From positions 1 through 64,000 of the forward strand of contig NZ_MAAX01000128.1 in assembly GCF_002162835.1 (NCBI RefSeq): a stretch of DNA of 64,000 nucleotides. Direction: 5' to 3'. Below, piece after piece: positions 52,101 through 59,847 of this stretch (positions are counted from its first letter, which is position 1; each line of letters starts with the position of its first letter). Position numbers and translations under genes: made by a program. The stretch is from Nonlabens dokdonensis. Lineage in GTDB: Bacteria; Bacteroidota; Bacteroidia; Flavobacteriales; Flavobacteriaceae. The notes beneath the pieces were generated by a model that ran no database searches, was not told the origin of the DNA, and was given only the letters and a program-made list of their open reading frames with translations.

Positions 52101-52784
52101 ATGAAACTTTACCTTGTTCCTACGCCTATCGGTAATTTAAAAGACATGACTTATCGTGGTGTTGAAATACTGAAAGAGGTGGACCTTATTCTTGCTGAAG
52201 ACACACGGACAAGTGGTAAATTATTACAACATTATAACATCGCTACTCCTATGCTTTCTTATCACATGCATAATGAACATAAGATTAGTGATGGGATTGT
52301 AAAAAGGATCAAAGCCGGAGAAACAATAGCTTTAATAACCGACGCTGGTTCTCCAGGGATAAGCGATCCTGGATTTTTAATTACTCGCAAGTTAATAGAA
52401 AATGAAGTTACTGTAGAGTCACTTCCTGGAGCGACTGCTTTTGTTCCTGCACTAACCGTTTCTGGATTGCCAAGCGATAAATTTATTTTTGAAGGATTCT
52501 TACCAGTAAAAAAGGGAAGGCAGAAACGACTTGAATTTCTAAAAGAAGAAACTAGAACTATCGTTTTTTATGAATCGCCTCATAAATTATTAAAAACTCT
52601 AGCCGACTTTAAAACGCACTATGGTGAGCAGCGACAAGTTTCCATCTCCCGTGAGATTACTAAACTGTACGAAGAGCATTTTAGAGGAACTGTTACCGAA
52701 GCCATCACTCATTTTGAACACAAAAAACCTAAAGGTGAATTTGTTGTGGTTTTAGGAGGAATGACTTCCCAGAAAATTGGGTAG
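52101..52784 (+). CDS. rsmI: 16S rRNA (cytidine(1402)-2'-O)-methyltransferase
   Basis: The start at MKLYLVPTPIGNLKDMTYRG is chosen because the promoter lies within the longer track ORF (52050). A 227-residue tetrapyrrole-methylase-fold enzyme: the TPIGNL N-terminus, LAEDTRTSGKLLQHYNI, ALITDAGSPGISDPGFLI and VESLPGATAFVPALTVSGLP are diagnostic for RsmI. It 2'-O-methylates C1402 in the decoding centre of 16S rRNA with SAM. Confidence 0.95.
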   Translation: MKLYLVPTPIGNLKDMTYRGVEILKEVDLILAEDTRTSGKLLQHYNIATPMLSYHMHNEHKISDGIVKRIKAGETIALITDAGSPGISDPGFLITRKLIENEVTVESLPGATAFVPALTVSGLPSDKFIFEGFLPVKKGRQKRLEFLKEETRTIVFYESPHKLLKTLADFKTHYGEQRQVSISREITKLYEEHFRGTVTEAITHFEHKKPKGEFVVVLGGMTSQKIG

Positions 52785-52867
52785 TAATATCTATCTTGTT
52801 TACTTAAATACATTTACCCAATTTATCTGGGATCTGTTACTACCTTCAAGATGTTTTTTGACAGGAA

Positions 52868-53629
52868 TTACTCTATCTCCACCATAACTGGACAGTGATC
52901 ACTATGTACTGCCTCACTTAAAATGACTGATCTTTTTACTCGGTCTTTTAAAGGCTCGTTTACCATGTGGTAATCTAATCGCCATCCTTTGTTTCTTGCT
53001 CTGGAACCACCACGGTAACTCCACCATGAGTATTGATCTGGTTGATCATTAAACATTCTAAAAGCATCTACAAAGCCGCTTGCTACAAATCGATCCATCC
53101 ACTCGCGTTCTTCTGGTAAGAAACCTGATGTATTTTTTAATCGTACTGGATCATGAATATCTATAGCTTTATGACAGATGTTATAATCGCCACAGACAAT
53201 TAAGTTAGGATGCTCTTTGCGCAATTCTTTAGAATACTCTAGAAATTGCTCCATATAGTCAAATTTAAAACTCAATCGAGCATCATTTGTACCGCTAGGT
53301 AAATACATAGACATTACAGATATATCTCCAAAGTCAGCTCTTATATTTCTGCCTTCAAAATCGATAGTTTCTATTCCAGTTCCATACTCTACATGATCTG
53401 GTTTTATTTTGGAAATAATCGCGGTTCCTGAATAGCCTTTCTTTTGTGCACTGTAATAATACTGGTATTCATATCCTGCCGCCGTAAAAGCCTCTGTATC
53501 CACTTGATCTTCTTGAGCTTTTATCTCTTGTAAGCAAAGCACATCTGGATTTGCAGCTACTAACCATTTGATAAAGTCTTTTTTCATCGCGGCGCGTATG
53601 CCGTTTACGTTATAGGATATAATTTTCAT
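52868..53629 (-). CDS. xth: Exodeoxyribonuclease III (AP endonuclease)
   Basis: A 253-residue EEP-family nuclease: ISYNVNGIRAAMKKDF, LCLQEIKAQEDQVD (catalytic Glu), LIVCGDYNICHKAIDIHDP (Asp/Asn), FVDAFRMFND, YSWWSYRGGSRARNKGWRLDYHMV, and the final HSDHCPVMVEI. It cleaves abasic sites and has 3'-phosphatase/exonuclease activity in base excision repair. Nothing unusual in length. Confidence 0.95.
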   Translation of the reverse strand: MKIISYNVNGIRAAMKKDFIKWLVAANPDVLCLQEIKAQEDQVDTEAFTAAGYEYQYYYSAQKKGYSGTAIISKIKPDHVEYGTGIETIDFEGRNIRADFGDISVMSMYLPSGTNDARLSFKFDYMEQFLEYSKELRKEHPNLIVCGDYNICHKAIDIHDPVRLKNTSGFLPEEREWMDRFVASGFVDAFRMFNDQPDQYSWWSYRGGSRARNKGWRLDYHMVNEPLKDRVKRSVILSEAVHSDHCPVMVEIE

Positions 53630-53706
53630 TTTTTTCTTTTTCTATGTTTATTTCCAAAAAAAAGGAACGCATTCCGAATTTTTCTCTTGCATTTCTACTG
53701 ACATTA

Positions 53707-53756
53707 CCAGCGGACTGAAATCCACCGCTATGGATAATTTTGTCGCCTCACGGCGT
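53707..53756. repeat. Two-hairpin REP-like element
   Basis: AGCGGACTGAAATCCACCGCT (a hairpin with AGCGG/CCGCT arms) is followed 14 bases later by CGCC TCAC GGCG. I associate paired hairpins of this kind with IS200-like transposase-associated REP elements in Bacteroidetes. No transposase gene is present here. Confidence 0.45.
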
Positions 53757-53820
53757 TCTTTTTATTTAGCCGAATTAATTCCGCTTTTTCTTGTAAGTTT
53801 ATTTCAGAATTTTCATTTTT

Positions 53821-53851
53821 CTCACAAACTCACAAACTCACAAACTCACAG
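53821..53851. repeat. 8-bp tandem repeat (CTCACAAA)n
   Basis: Unit CTCACAAA occurs 3.9 times in a row, just downstream of the asparaginase-type gene stop. Such short arrays are prone to slippage; no promoter overlap was seen. Confidence 0.9.
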
Positions 53852-53855
53852 CTCA

Positions 53856-54935
53856 TTACTCCTTATACATCCCAACAGTAAGCTCACCTTGATCGTCCAT
53901 CATGGCTCTATACATTCCAGCCGTATTGAACTCCATAGAAACATTTCCTAGATGATCAAGAGCGACGATACCACCAGTTCCTCCTAATTCTACTAATTTC
54001 TCCTGTATCACTTCTTTAGTCGCCTCCTTAAGAGTTTTACCACCATATTCCATTAATGCACTTATATCATAAGCCACTTGAGCCCTTATAAAATATTCTC
54101 CATGTCCAGTGCTAGAAACACCACAAGTACTATTATTTGCATACGTACCACTTCCTATAATAGGAGAATCACCTATGCGACCATATTTTTTATTAGTCAT
54201 TCCGCCAGTACTGGTTCCTGCTGCAATGTTACCGTTCTTATCTAATGCTACACAACCTACTGTTCCATATTTAGAATCCTTCAAAAACGGATCTTCCAGT
54301 TCTAGAACTGCAGCTGTTTTTTGGTCTTTAGCTTTTTCTCTTTCTAGAACACGCTGTAGAGATTGGTATCTGTTTTCAGTAAAAAAGTATTTGTTGTCTA
54401 CTATTTCTATGTTGTCATCTTGTAATGATTTTGCAAAGGCATCTGCTCCTTCACCGCTTAATAGCACGTGTTCTGAATCGGTCATTACTTTTCTAGCTAA
54501 TGAAATAGGATTTTTTACTGTGGTAACACCAGCTATGGCTCCTGCATTTAAAGTTTTGCCATCCATAAAACTTGCATCTAACGAGTTAATTCCATCATGA
54601 GTAAAAACCGCACCTTTCCCAGAATTGAAAAGTGGCGAATTTTCCATGATACGTATGCTCGATTCTACCGCATCCATGGCATCACCACCATTTGCCAGAA
54701 TTTCATGTCCCGCTTTTATAGCTTCAGTAAGTTTTGCATTGTATTGAGCCTCCAGCTCTGGAGTCATATTTTCCTTTTTAATTGTTCCGGCGCCGCCATG
54801 AATTACTATGGCAAATTCGTTAGTTACCTTATCTGTAACCTTTAGTACGTCAGATGGAGTTAGCTCTGTATTCTGAGATTGCTCATTACAACTTACAAGA
54901 ATAATCGCTAGTAATAAATAGATAATATTTTTCAT
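53856..54935 (-). CDS. Isoaspartyl peptidase/L-asparaginase (Ntn hydrolase) lipoprotein
   Basis: The start at MKNIIYLLLAIILVSCNEQSQ (54935) is chosen over 54986, which would bury the lipoprotein signal. The 359-residue product is a plant-type asparaginase: N-terminal FAIVIHGGAGTI, DAVESSIRIMENSPLFNSGKGAVFTHDG, and the autocleavage site in KYGTVGCVALD, where Thr becomes the N-terminal nucleophile of the beta chain; GTSTGGMTNKKYGRIGDSPIIGSGTYA follows. It hydrolyses isoaspartyl peptides or asparagine outside the cytoplasm. Confidence 0.94.
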   Translation of the reverse strand: MKNIIYLLLAIILVSCNEQSQNTELTPSDVLKVTDKVTNEFAIVIHGGAGTIKKENMTPELEAQYNAKLTEAIKAGHEILANGGDAMDAVESSIRIMENSPLFNSGKGAVFTHDGINSLDASFMDGKTLNAGAIAGVTTVKNPISLARKVMTDSEHVLLSGEGADAFAKSLQDDNIEIVDNKYFFTENRYQSLQRVLEREKAKDQKTAAVLELEDPFLKDSKYGTVGCVALDKNGNIAAGTSTGGMTNKKYGRIGDSPIIGSGTYANNSTCGVSSTGHGEYFIRAQVAYDISALMEYGGKTLKEATKEVIQEKLVELGGTGGIVALDHLGNVSMEFNTAGMYRAMMDDQGELTVGMYKE

Positions 54936-54986
54936 GGGATGTGATTTTATGTTTGCTCTTAAAACTAATTTGTATGAGAAAGGCAA

Positions 54987-55385
54987 TTAATAACGATAGT
55001 TACGGTCCTTCTTTTTCTCGCTTTGTTTTTTCTTATCATTGAGCCGTTTACGTTTTACGGCTTTAGGAATTGTTCTTTTCTTCCTTATTTTAGGTTTTAA
55101 TGCTGCTTTAGATAAGGTATTTATGAACTTTTTAAAAACCAGTTCTTTGTTTTTGGCTTGACTTCTCGACTCTTGACAACCTAGGATCAATATACCGTCG
55201 TTAGTGAGTTGGTTCTTTAATTTTGATATGATTCTTTCTTGTTCCGCTTTCGCGAAAGCGAGACTATTTACCACATCAAAATACAACTGTACTTTTGTAG
55301 CAACCTTATTAACATTTTGACCGCCGGGACCACTACTAGCAACTGCTTTATACTGAACTTCCTTATGAAGAATCTCTACATTCAT
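54987..55385 (-). CDS. arfB: Alternative ribosome-rescue aminoacyl-tRNA hydrolase ArfB
   Basis: A 132-residue protein with the class-I release-factor-type GGQ motif in SSGPGGQNVNKVATKVQLYFDV (residues 17-38) and a basic C-terminal tail (KIRKKRTIPKAVKRKRLNDKKKQSEKKKDRNYR) that enters the mRNA channel of stalled ribosomes. It releases the nascent chain on non-stop ribosomes. Codons 43-47 (AFAKA) are a palindrome copy just after the catalytic fold. Its ATG overlaps the DUF4301 stop by 4 bases. Confidence 0.94.
   Translation of the reverse strand: MNVEILHKEVQYKAVASSGPGGQNVNKVATKVQLYFDVVNSLAFAKAEQERIISKLKNQLTNDGILILGCQESRSQAKNKELVFKKFINTLSKAALKPKIRKKRTIPKAVKRKRLNDKKKQSEKKKDRNYRY
55245..55260. repeat. 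16-bp palindrome copy 17 (inside arfB)
   Basis: Exact CGCTTTCGCGAAAGCG, preceded by GTTC; minus-strand reading AFAKA. Confidence 0.95.
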
Positions 55386-56938
55386 GAGTGCAACTGGTGA
55401 GCAGGTTTGAGCAAATCGTTTACTGTTTTTACTGGATTAAATGTTTCTAATGGTACTTCTACAAAAATAGTGTTCCAGCAAGCCATGCCGCCATTCCATA
55501 AACCAGGAAGTTCTTGAGCTTTAATCTTTATACCGTTGCGAGTTTTATAAGTTATAAAGCCCGTTTCTGGATCGCAATAATTCATCAAATTAAATTTGTT
55601 GCCTTGATAATCTCTTACACCACATATGAGATCGACCGGATTAAAATGAGTAGCTTTTTGGGCAATTTCCTTTTGCTTTTTATTATTGTTATCAATTTGT
55701 GCACTTTCTACTATTTGAAGAGAATGCTCACCTTGATTATTAATCACCCAAAAAGGACCGCCGCCAGGTTCTCCTTCATTTTTTACCATACCGCAAACAC
55801 GCAAAGGTCTATTGAGTTGATCAAATAGGTATTCTAATTGATACTCTTGAGCATACTTGTTATAACTACTAGGTAGAACTGAATCTAATTTTTCAGTCAA
55901 AAAGTCTTCTATCTCAGATTTTTTAACTGCGTCTACTGTTCCTGATTTTAAGTGGCGTAAATAATTAAAAACTTGTTCTTGAATTTTAAGCAGATACCCT
56001 GCTAATGTTTTTTTATAACGTCCTACATGTTGCTCATGAGCAGATGTGGTGACATTATCAATGTTTTTTATGAAAATGACATCGGCATCTAATTCATTAA
56101 GATTTCTTAATAAAGCGCCATGGCCTGCAGGACGGAAGAATAAGGAACCGTCATCTAATACAACGGCTTTATTATCTTGATCTACTGCAATAGTATCAGT
56201 ATTTGAGGATTGATAAGAAAAGCTAATATCAAATGTTGCATTTGTTTTACGTTCTACAATTTGCTGGATACGAGAAAATTCTTCTTTGAAATGATCTTTA
56301 AATGCCGGAGCTATGGTGAAGTGTAATCGAGCTATTCCTTCACTTTTTGCGTAAATACATGCTTCAAATAAATGTTCTTCAAATGCGGTTGCTATATGAT
56401 CTTTGTATTTATGGAAAGGAACTAGACCTTTAGGCATTGAAGCAAAATTAAAACCTTCTTCTAATAGCATTTCTTCTATAAAAAGAAGTTTTTTTGCCTG
56501 TACAGGCTTAGATAACCAGTCTTTATGTTTACTTTTTAAAGACTTTATAACTGCTTTATAGAATGGGAATTTCTCCATCCCTACTAGAAATGTAAATAAA
56601 TCTTGTGCTTTATTACTATTTATATAACCATTTAAAGAGTCCTCTTGCTCATCAAAATTATTGAGCAATTCGTGTAAAAATTTAAACATACGAGTAGCCG
56701 CACCACTTGCAGGCACAAACTTGATCAAATTTAAATTTGAGATGCGGTTTTCATAATGATTAATTAATTCGTCATAATCTAAATCTCTGGATGACACAAT
56801 GCCATCATTCACAACTGCTGGCCGATCCAATTTAACAAGTGGAAATCCTTTTGCAAATCTTTCTAATTGTAAATTAAGGAGTTCTTCAGAGATTCCCTTT
56901 TTCTCTAATTGCTCTTTCTGTTTATCTGTAAGAATCAT
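55382..56938 (-). CDS. DUF4301 family protein
   Basis: A 518-residue soluble protein matching DUF4301: MILTDKQKEQLEKKGISEELLNLQLERFAKGFPLVKL at the N-terminus, KFVPASGAATRMFKFLHELL, then LDDGSLFFRPAGHGALLRNLNELDADVIFIKNIDNV and the C-terminal RVCGMVKNEGEPGGGPFWV. Phrases like DDGSLFFRPAGHGALL recall a nucleotidyltransferase-like fold, but no function is established. It is coupled by ATGA overlaps both to the NadR-like kinase upstream and to arfB downstream. Confidence 0.9.
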   Translation of the reverse strand: MILTDKQKEQLEKKGISEELLNLQLERFAKGFPLVKLDRPAVVNDGIVSSRDLDYDELINHYENRISNLNLIKFVPASGAATRMFKFLHELLNNFDEQEDSLNGYINSNKAQDLFTFLVGMEKFPFYKAVIKSLKSKHKDWLSKPVQAKKLLFIEEMLLEEGFNFASMPKGLVPFHKYKDHIATAFEEHLFEACIYAKSEGIARLHFTIAPAFKDHFKEEFSRIQQIVERKTNATFDISFSYQSSNTDTIAVDQDNKAVVLDDGSLFFRPAGHGALLRNLNELDADVIFIKNIDNVTTSAHEQHVGRYKKTLAGYLLKIQEQVFNYLRHLKSGTVDAVKKSEIEDFLTEKLDSVLPSSYNKYAQEYQLEYLFDQLNRPLRVCGMVKNEGEPGGGPFWVINNQGEHSLQIVESAQIDNNNKKQKEIAQKATHFNPVDLICGVRDYQGNKFNLMNYCDPETGFITYKTRNGIKIKAQELPGLWNGGMACWNTIFVEVPLETFNPVKTVNDLLKPAHQLHS

Positions 56939-57495
56939 TTAATTATCAAATTTTGAATTGCTTTTAAAGCATTCTTAAATCGCATTTCACCTTTTCCATT
57001 TATAATTGCGTAGCTCTTTTCAAATTCTTTTAATCCTCTTTTAAACAGTAAAAACATCTCTTTCCTGTCTTCTGGCTTATCTCTCAAATCATCTGGTGTC
57101 CATGCAACATCTACATCAAGTAGTAAATATAAGTCATAATCGCTTTTTCTTACAGCATCTTTTATTTCATGTGGTACTTTGTTGAAATATGCATGAGAGT
57201 AAACATAAGTTTCTAGTGCATCAGTATCACAAAATAGGAGCTTATTTGCTTTTTCAACTGCGTTATTTTCTGCAACTCGTTGCCCTATTGCTATGGGTAG
57301 TAAATCTTCATAAGAACAGATCTCGCCTCTAGTATCATATTTTTCTTGTAAATAGTCTCTAGCAAACTCGTCAACTTTTACCGTTTTGAAATGAGTAGCA
57401 AGCTGGCGTGCAAGTGTACTTTTACCAGTACTTTCTGGTCCGTAAAGGACTATTTTTAAACCGTCAAAGGTTTTTTGTTCAGGTATTTTTTCCAT
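56935..57495 (-). CDS. NadR-like ribosylnicotinamide kinase-type ATPase
   Basis: A 186-residue P-loop kinase: LKIVLYGPESTGKSTLARQLATHF, VDEFARDYLQEKY and LLFCDTDALETYVYSHAYFN resemble the kinase half of NadR, which makes NMN from nicotinamide riboside. The NMN adenylyltransferase half is missing. The 5' end overlaps the pnuC-like gene by 40 bases, so the pair is coupled: transporter plus trapping kinase for vitamin salvage. Substrate inferred from the pairing. Confidence 0.88.
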   Translation of the reverse strand: MEKIPEQKTFDGLKIVLYGPESTGKSTLARQLATHFKTVKVDEFARDYLQEKYDTRGEICSYEDLLPIAIGQRVAENNAVEKANKLLFCDTDALETYVYSHAYFNKVPHEIKDAVRKSDYDLYLLLDVDVAWTPDDLRDKPEDRKEMFLLFKRGLKEFEKSYAIINGKGEMRFKNALKAIQNLIIK

Positions 57496-58085
57496 TGTAA
57501 GTAGCCGAAGATGGCAAAAATCAATAACAAAACATACAGAATAGCACTAAAACTGTAACCTTTGTAAAAATATAGTGGTATGGAAATAAGATTGCCGAGA
57601 CCCAAAATCAACCAATGTTCTAATTTTCTACGAGCCATTAACCACATTCCTACAAAAAAGATACCTGTAGTAATCATATCAATATAGGAGACCCAATTTT
57701 CTAGCCTTTCTGTTAAAAAATACAATAGAAATATAGCGATTGCCGTACTACTAAATATAGCAAGAGATTTAGCCCAATCACTTTTTATAACTGTGGTTAT
57801 AGGCTTTTGCTCTCTGTCCATTCCTCCATGCAACCAGTAGTACCATCCATAAACACTCATGATAAAATAATAAGCATTAATAACCATGTCGCCCAGTAGA
57901 TTCCATTGAAATAATAGATAAACAAATATCAAAGTACTAATGATTCCAAACGGAAAAACTAAAACACTATTCTTATAGGAAAAATATACGCTTATAATAC
58001 TTACTGCAAATGCTACTAGTTCTAAAACTATATGTTCTGTACTGTAATCACGATACTGTCCGAAAAGAAATTCTAAGACCTCCAT
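57456..58085 (-). CDS. pnuC: PnuC-family vitamin (nicotinamide riboside-type) transporter
   Basis: A 209-residue inner membrane protein with about seven helices: ELVAFAVSIISVYFSYKNSVLVFPFGIISTLIFVYLLF, YYFIMSVYGWYYWLHGG, AIFSSTAIAIFLLYFL, YIDMITTGIFFVGMWLMARRKLEHWLILGLGN and YFYKGYSFSAILYVLLLIFAIFGYLQWKKYL match PnuC-type carriers. Family members import nicotinamide riboside, or thiamine (PnuT). The linked kinase favours nicotinamide riboside; the linked thiamine-binding protein leaves thiamine open. The start overlaps the preceding stop by one base. Confidence 0.9.
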   Translation of the reverse strand: MEVLEFLFGQYRDYSTEHIVLELVAFAVSIISVYFSYKNSVLVFPFGIISTLIFVYLLFQWNLLGDMVINAYYFIMSVYGWYYWLHGGMDREQKPITTVIKSDWAKSLAIFSSTAIAIFLLYFLTERLENWVSYIDMITTGIFFVGMWLMARRKLEHWLILGLGNLISIPLYFYKGYSFSAILYVLLLIFAIFGYLQWKKYLNKKPLTV

Positions 58086-58345
58086 TAAAAGAATGGTTCA
58101 TAATCATGACGGTCTGTTTTTACTACTTTCATATAGAAAAGAACAGCATTTGTCTCTTCCATACTTCGTTGCATTTCTTGAGTTAGAAAAGACATCATAG
58201 AAGCAAACTCTCCATAGATTTGCGTTGCTAGTGGATTTTCTAAAACTGTAAATTCTGAGTCACGTAGTCTCTTAATAAAATTGATGATGTGTTGTTCATA
58301 ATCACTTTGAAGTGGTGACATGGTTAACTCTATAGATGCTTTCAT
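58085..58345 (-). CDS. Thiamine-binding protein (DUF77/MTH1187 family)
   Basis: Starting at MKASIELTMSPLQSDYEQHI (58345; the track's TTG start at 58357 is not credible), the product has 86 residues. The pattern SIELTMSPLQ, INFIKRLRDSEFTVLENPLATQIYGEF and VVKTDRHDYEPFF is that of small DUF77 proteins, some of which bind thiamine or its pyrimidine. Its TAA overlaps the pnuC ATG (TAATG). This arrangement suggests a shared vitamin-related job with the PnuC carrier. Confidence 0.88.
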   Translation of the reverse strand: MKASIELTMSPLQSDYEQHIINFIKRLRDSEFTVLENPLATQIYGEFASMMSFLTQEMQRSMEETNAVLFYMKVVKTDRHDYEPFF

Positions 58346-58375
58346 TCTTATTTGCAATTTTGTAACTCTACAAAG

Positions 58376-59107
58376 CTAGCCATTCCATTTGATATCTTGC
58401 TCTATTGCTGTACCTATAACAACCATTTTTGCACCAGCACGATATGTATCTTCTATTTGTTCAATTGTTCTTAATCCACCGCCTACGATTACTGGTATTT
58501 TTAATTGTTGAGAAACCTCTTGCACAATCGTTATAGAAACAGGATATATAGCTCCACTTCCAGCCTCGAGATATACTAAAAGATTTCCCATTAGTTGCGC
58601 TGTAAAAGCATGATTTACAATCGACATCACATCACTTTGATGGAGTGGTTGTGTCTTTGAAATATTCTGGACAGCGGTTTCTTTACCTCCATCAATTAAC
58701 AAATAACCGGTAGGAAGAATTTCTAGGTTTGTATTTTTTAATTTCTGAGCTGCCAGAAATTGTTGTTCTATCAAATAATCAGGATTGCGCCCAGATAAAA
58801 GATTGGTAAAAAGCAGCCCATGAGCATGTTCTGATAATTGATTATGAGAACCGGGAAAGATAACAATCGGTAAATTGGTGCTTTCTCTTAAAATCTTCAT
58901 CCAGCTATTAAATGGTACATTTTCCATAGTACTACCGCCTACAAAGAAAAATAACTGATCTATGTTTAACTCATTTTGTAGTGCAGTAATTGTAGATGTA
59001 ATCGCTTTCGCGAAAGCGGAAATCGCATCCATATCCATCTTTTCTGGATCTATAAGAATAGCAAGACTACGATTTGATTGCGTAATGCTTTTAAGAATAT
59101 CAATCAT
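58376..59107 (-). CDS. Geranylgeranylglyceryl/heptaprenylglyceryl phosphate synthase
   Basis: A 243-residue TIM barrel of the PcrB/GGGPS family: LAILIDPEKMD, FFVGGSTMENVPFNSWM, LPIVIFPGSHNQLSEHAHGLLFTNLLSGRNPDYLIEQQ, ILPTGYLLIDGG, YLEAGSGAIYPVS and PVIVGGGLRTIEQIEDTYRAGAKMVVIGTA. It joins a polyprenyl diphosphate to sn-glycerol-1-phosphate in an ether bond, as in archaeal lipids; the bacterial physiological role is unsettled. Codons 31-35 (AFAKA) are a palindrome copy. It overlaps the phosphopantetheinyl transferase gene by 8 bases. Confidence 0.92.
   Translation of the reverse strand: MIDILKSITQSNRSLAILIDPEKMDMDAISAFAKAITSTITALQNELNIDQLFFFVGGSTMENVPFNSWMKILRESTNLPIVIFPGSHNQLSEHAHGLLFTNLLSGRNPDYLIEQQFLAAQKLKNTNLEILPTGYLLIDGGKETAVQNISKTQPLHQSDVMSIVNHAFTAQLMGNLLVYLEAGSGAIYPVSITIVQEVSQQLKIPVIVGGGLRTIEQIEDTYRAGAKMVVIGTAIEQDIKWNG
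59003..59018. repeat. 16-bp palindrome copy 18 (inside the GGGP synthase gene)
   Basis: Exact CGCTTTCGCGAAAGCG; minus-strand reading AFAKA in an early helix. Confidence 0.95.
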
Positions 59108-59735
59108 TCCTAGATGGAATTACATAAGCTAACATGAAGTTTTCTACCTCTTGAAAAAACACATCAAATTTGAGGTTATCTTGTTCATAAACTATACGGG
59201 CAACAGTGGAAAGGTCTTCCATTTCAAATGAAGCTACAAGACAGTGCGCTTTAAACCCTAAGCCTTTTTTACCATACAATTTATACATAGATTCCTTTGC
59301 ACCCCAAATAACGGTAAGTTCTTTTACAGGATCTTCTAAAGATTTTATGAACTCATCTTCATAACCTATGAATTTAGGAGCGATACGCATAATCTTTTCA
59401 CGTTGTTTCTCAATGTCGATTCCTATAGAAACATCGCTTATGATTATTGCGGTAAATTCAAAACTGTGTGTTATAGAAATATATTTTTCATCTGTAAGAT
59501 GAGGCTTACCATGTTCTGAATAATATAAATCTAGATCAGTATAACCTGCATGTATTAATAAATGCCTGATGCTTAAAAATCCACGCCTGTGCAATTCTGA
59601 GCTCATGGTAAAAAGCCTGTTCTTTGAATTTTCAGAAAGTTCAATTCCTGTTCTTAAATAGGCCTCTGACTCTGTTATTTTCCAGATGTATACTTGCGTA
59701 TTTTCTCTGTTGTTAATGGATTTAAAAAGGGGCAT
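59100..59735 (-). CDS. 4'-phosphopantetheinyl transferase superfamily protein
   Basis: A 211-residue Sfp/AcpT-like enzyme that attaches phosphopantetheine to carrier proteins. Motifs: DLYYSEHGKPHLTDEKYISITHSFEFTAIIISD, VSIGIDIEKQREKIMRIAPKFI (Mg2+-binding Asp/Glu) and IWGAKESMYKLYGKKGLGFKAH (the WxxKEAxxK-type catalytic block). First gene of the long minus-strand run that continues through GGGP synthase, thiamine-binding protein, PnuC, NadR-like kinase, DUF4301, arfB and asparaginase. It lies divergent from ahcY. Confidence 0.92.
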   Translation of the reverse strand: MPLFKSINNRENTQVYIWKITESEAYLRTGIELSENSKNRLFTMSSELHRRGFLSIRHLLIHAGYTDLDLYYSEHGKPHLTDEKYISITHSFEFTAIIISDVSIGIDIEKQREKIMRIAPKFIGYEDEFIKSLEDPVKELTVIWGAKESMYKLYGKKGLGFKAHCLVASFEMEDLSTVARIVYEQDNLKFDVFFQEVENFMLAYVIPSRND

Positions 59736-59755
59736 AAAAATCGGTTGATTTTTTG

Positions 59756-59763
59756 TAAGTTTG
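59756..59763 (+). promoter_or_regulatory. Predicted -7 box of ahcY
   Basis: TAAGTTTG fits TAnnTTTG in the 112-base divergent spacer, about 84 bases before the ahcY ATG. Confidence 0.55.
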
Positions 59764-59847
59764 CAGCCGCAATTTAATAAATAAAAAGGTATTTAAATTG
59801 TTGATTTCTAATACTATCAACGACTGAAGTACCAAAACAATAAATTT

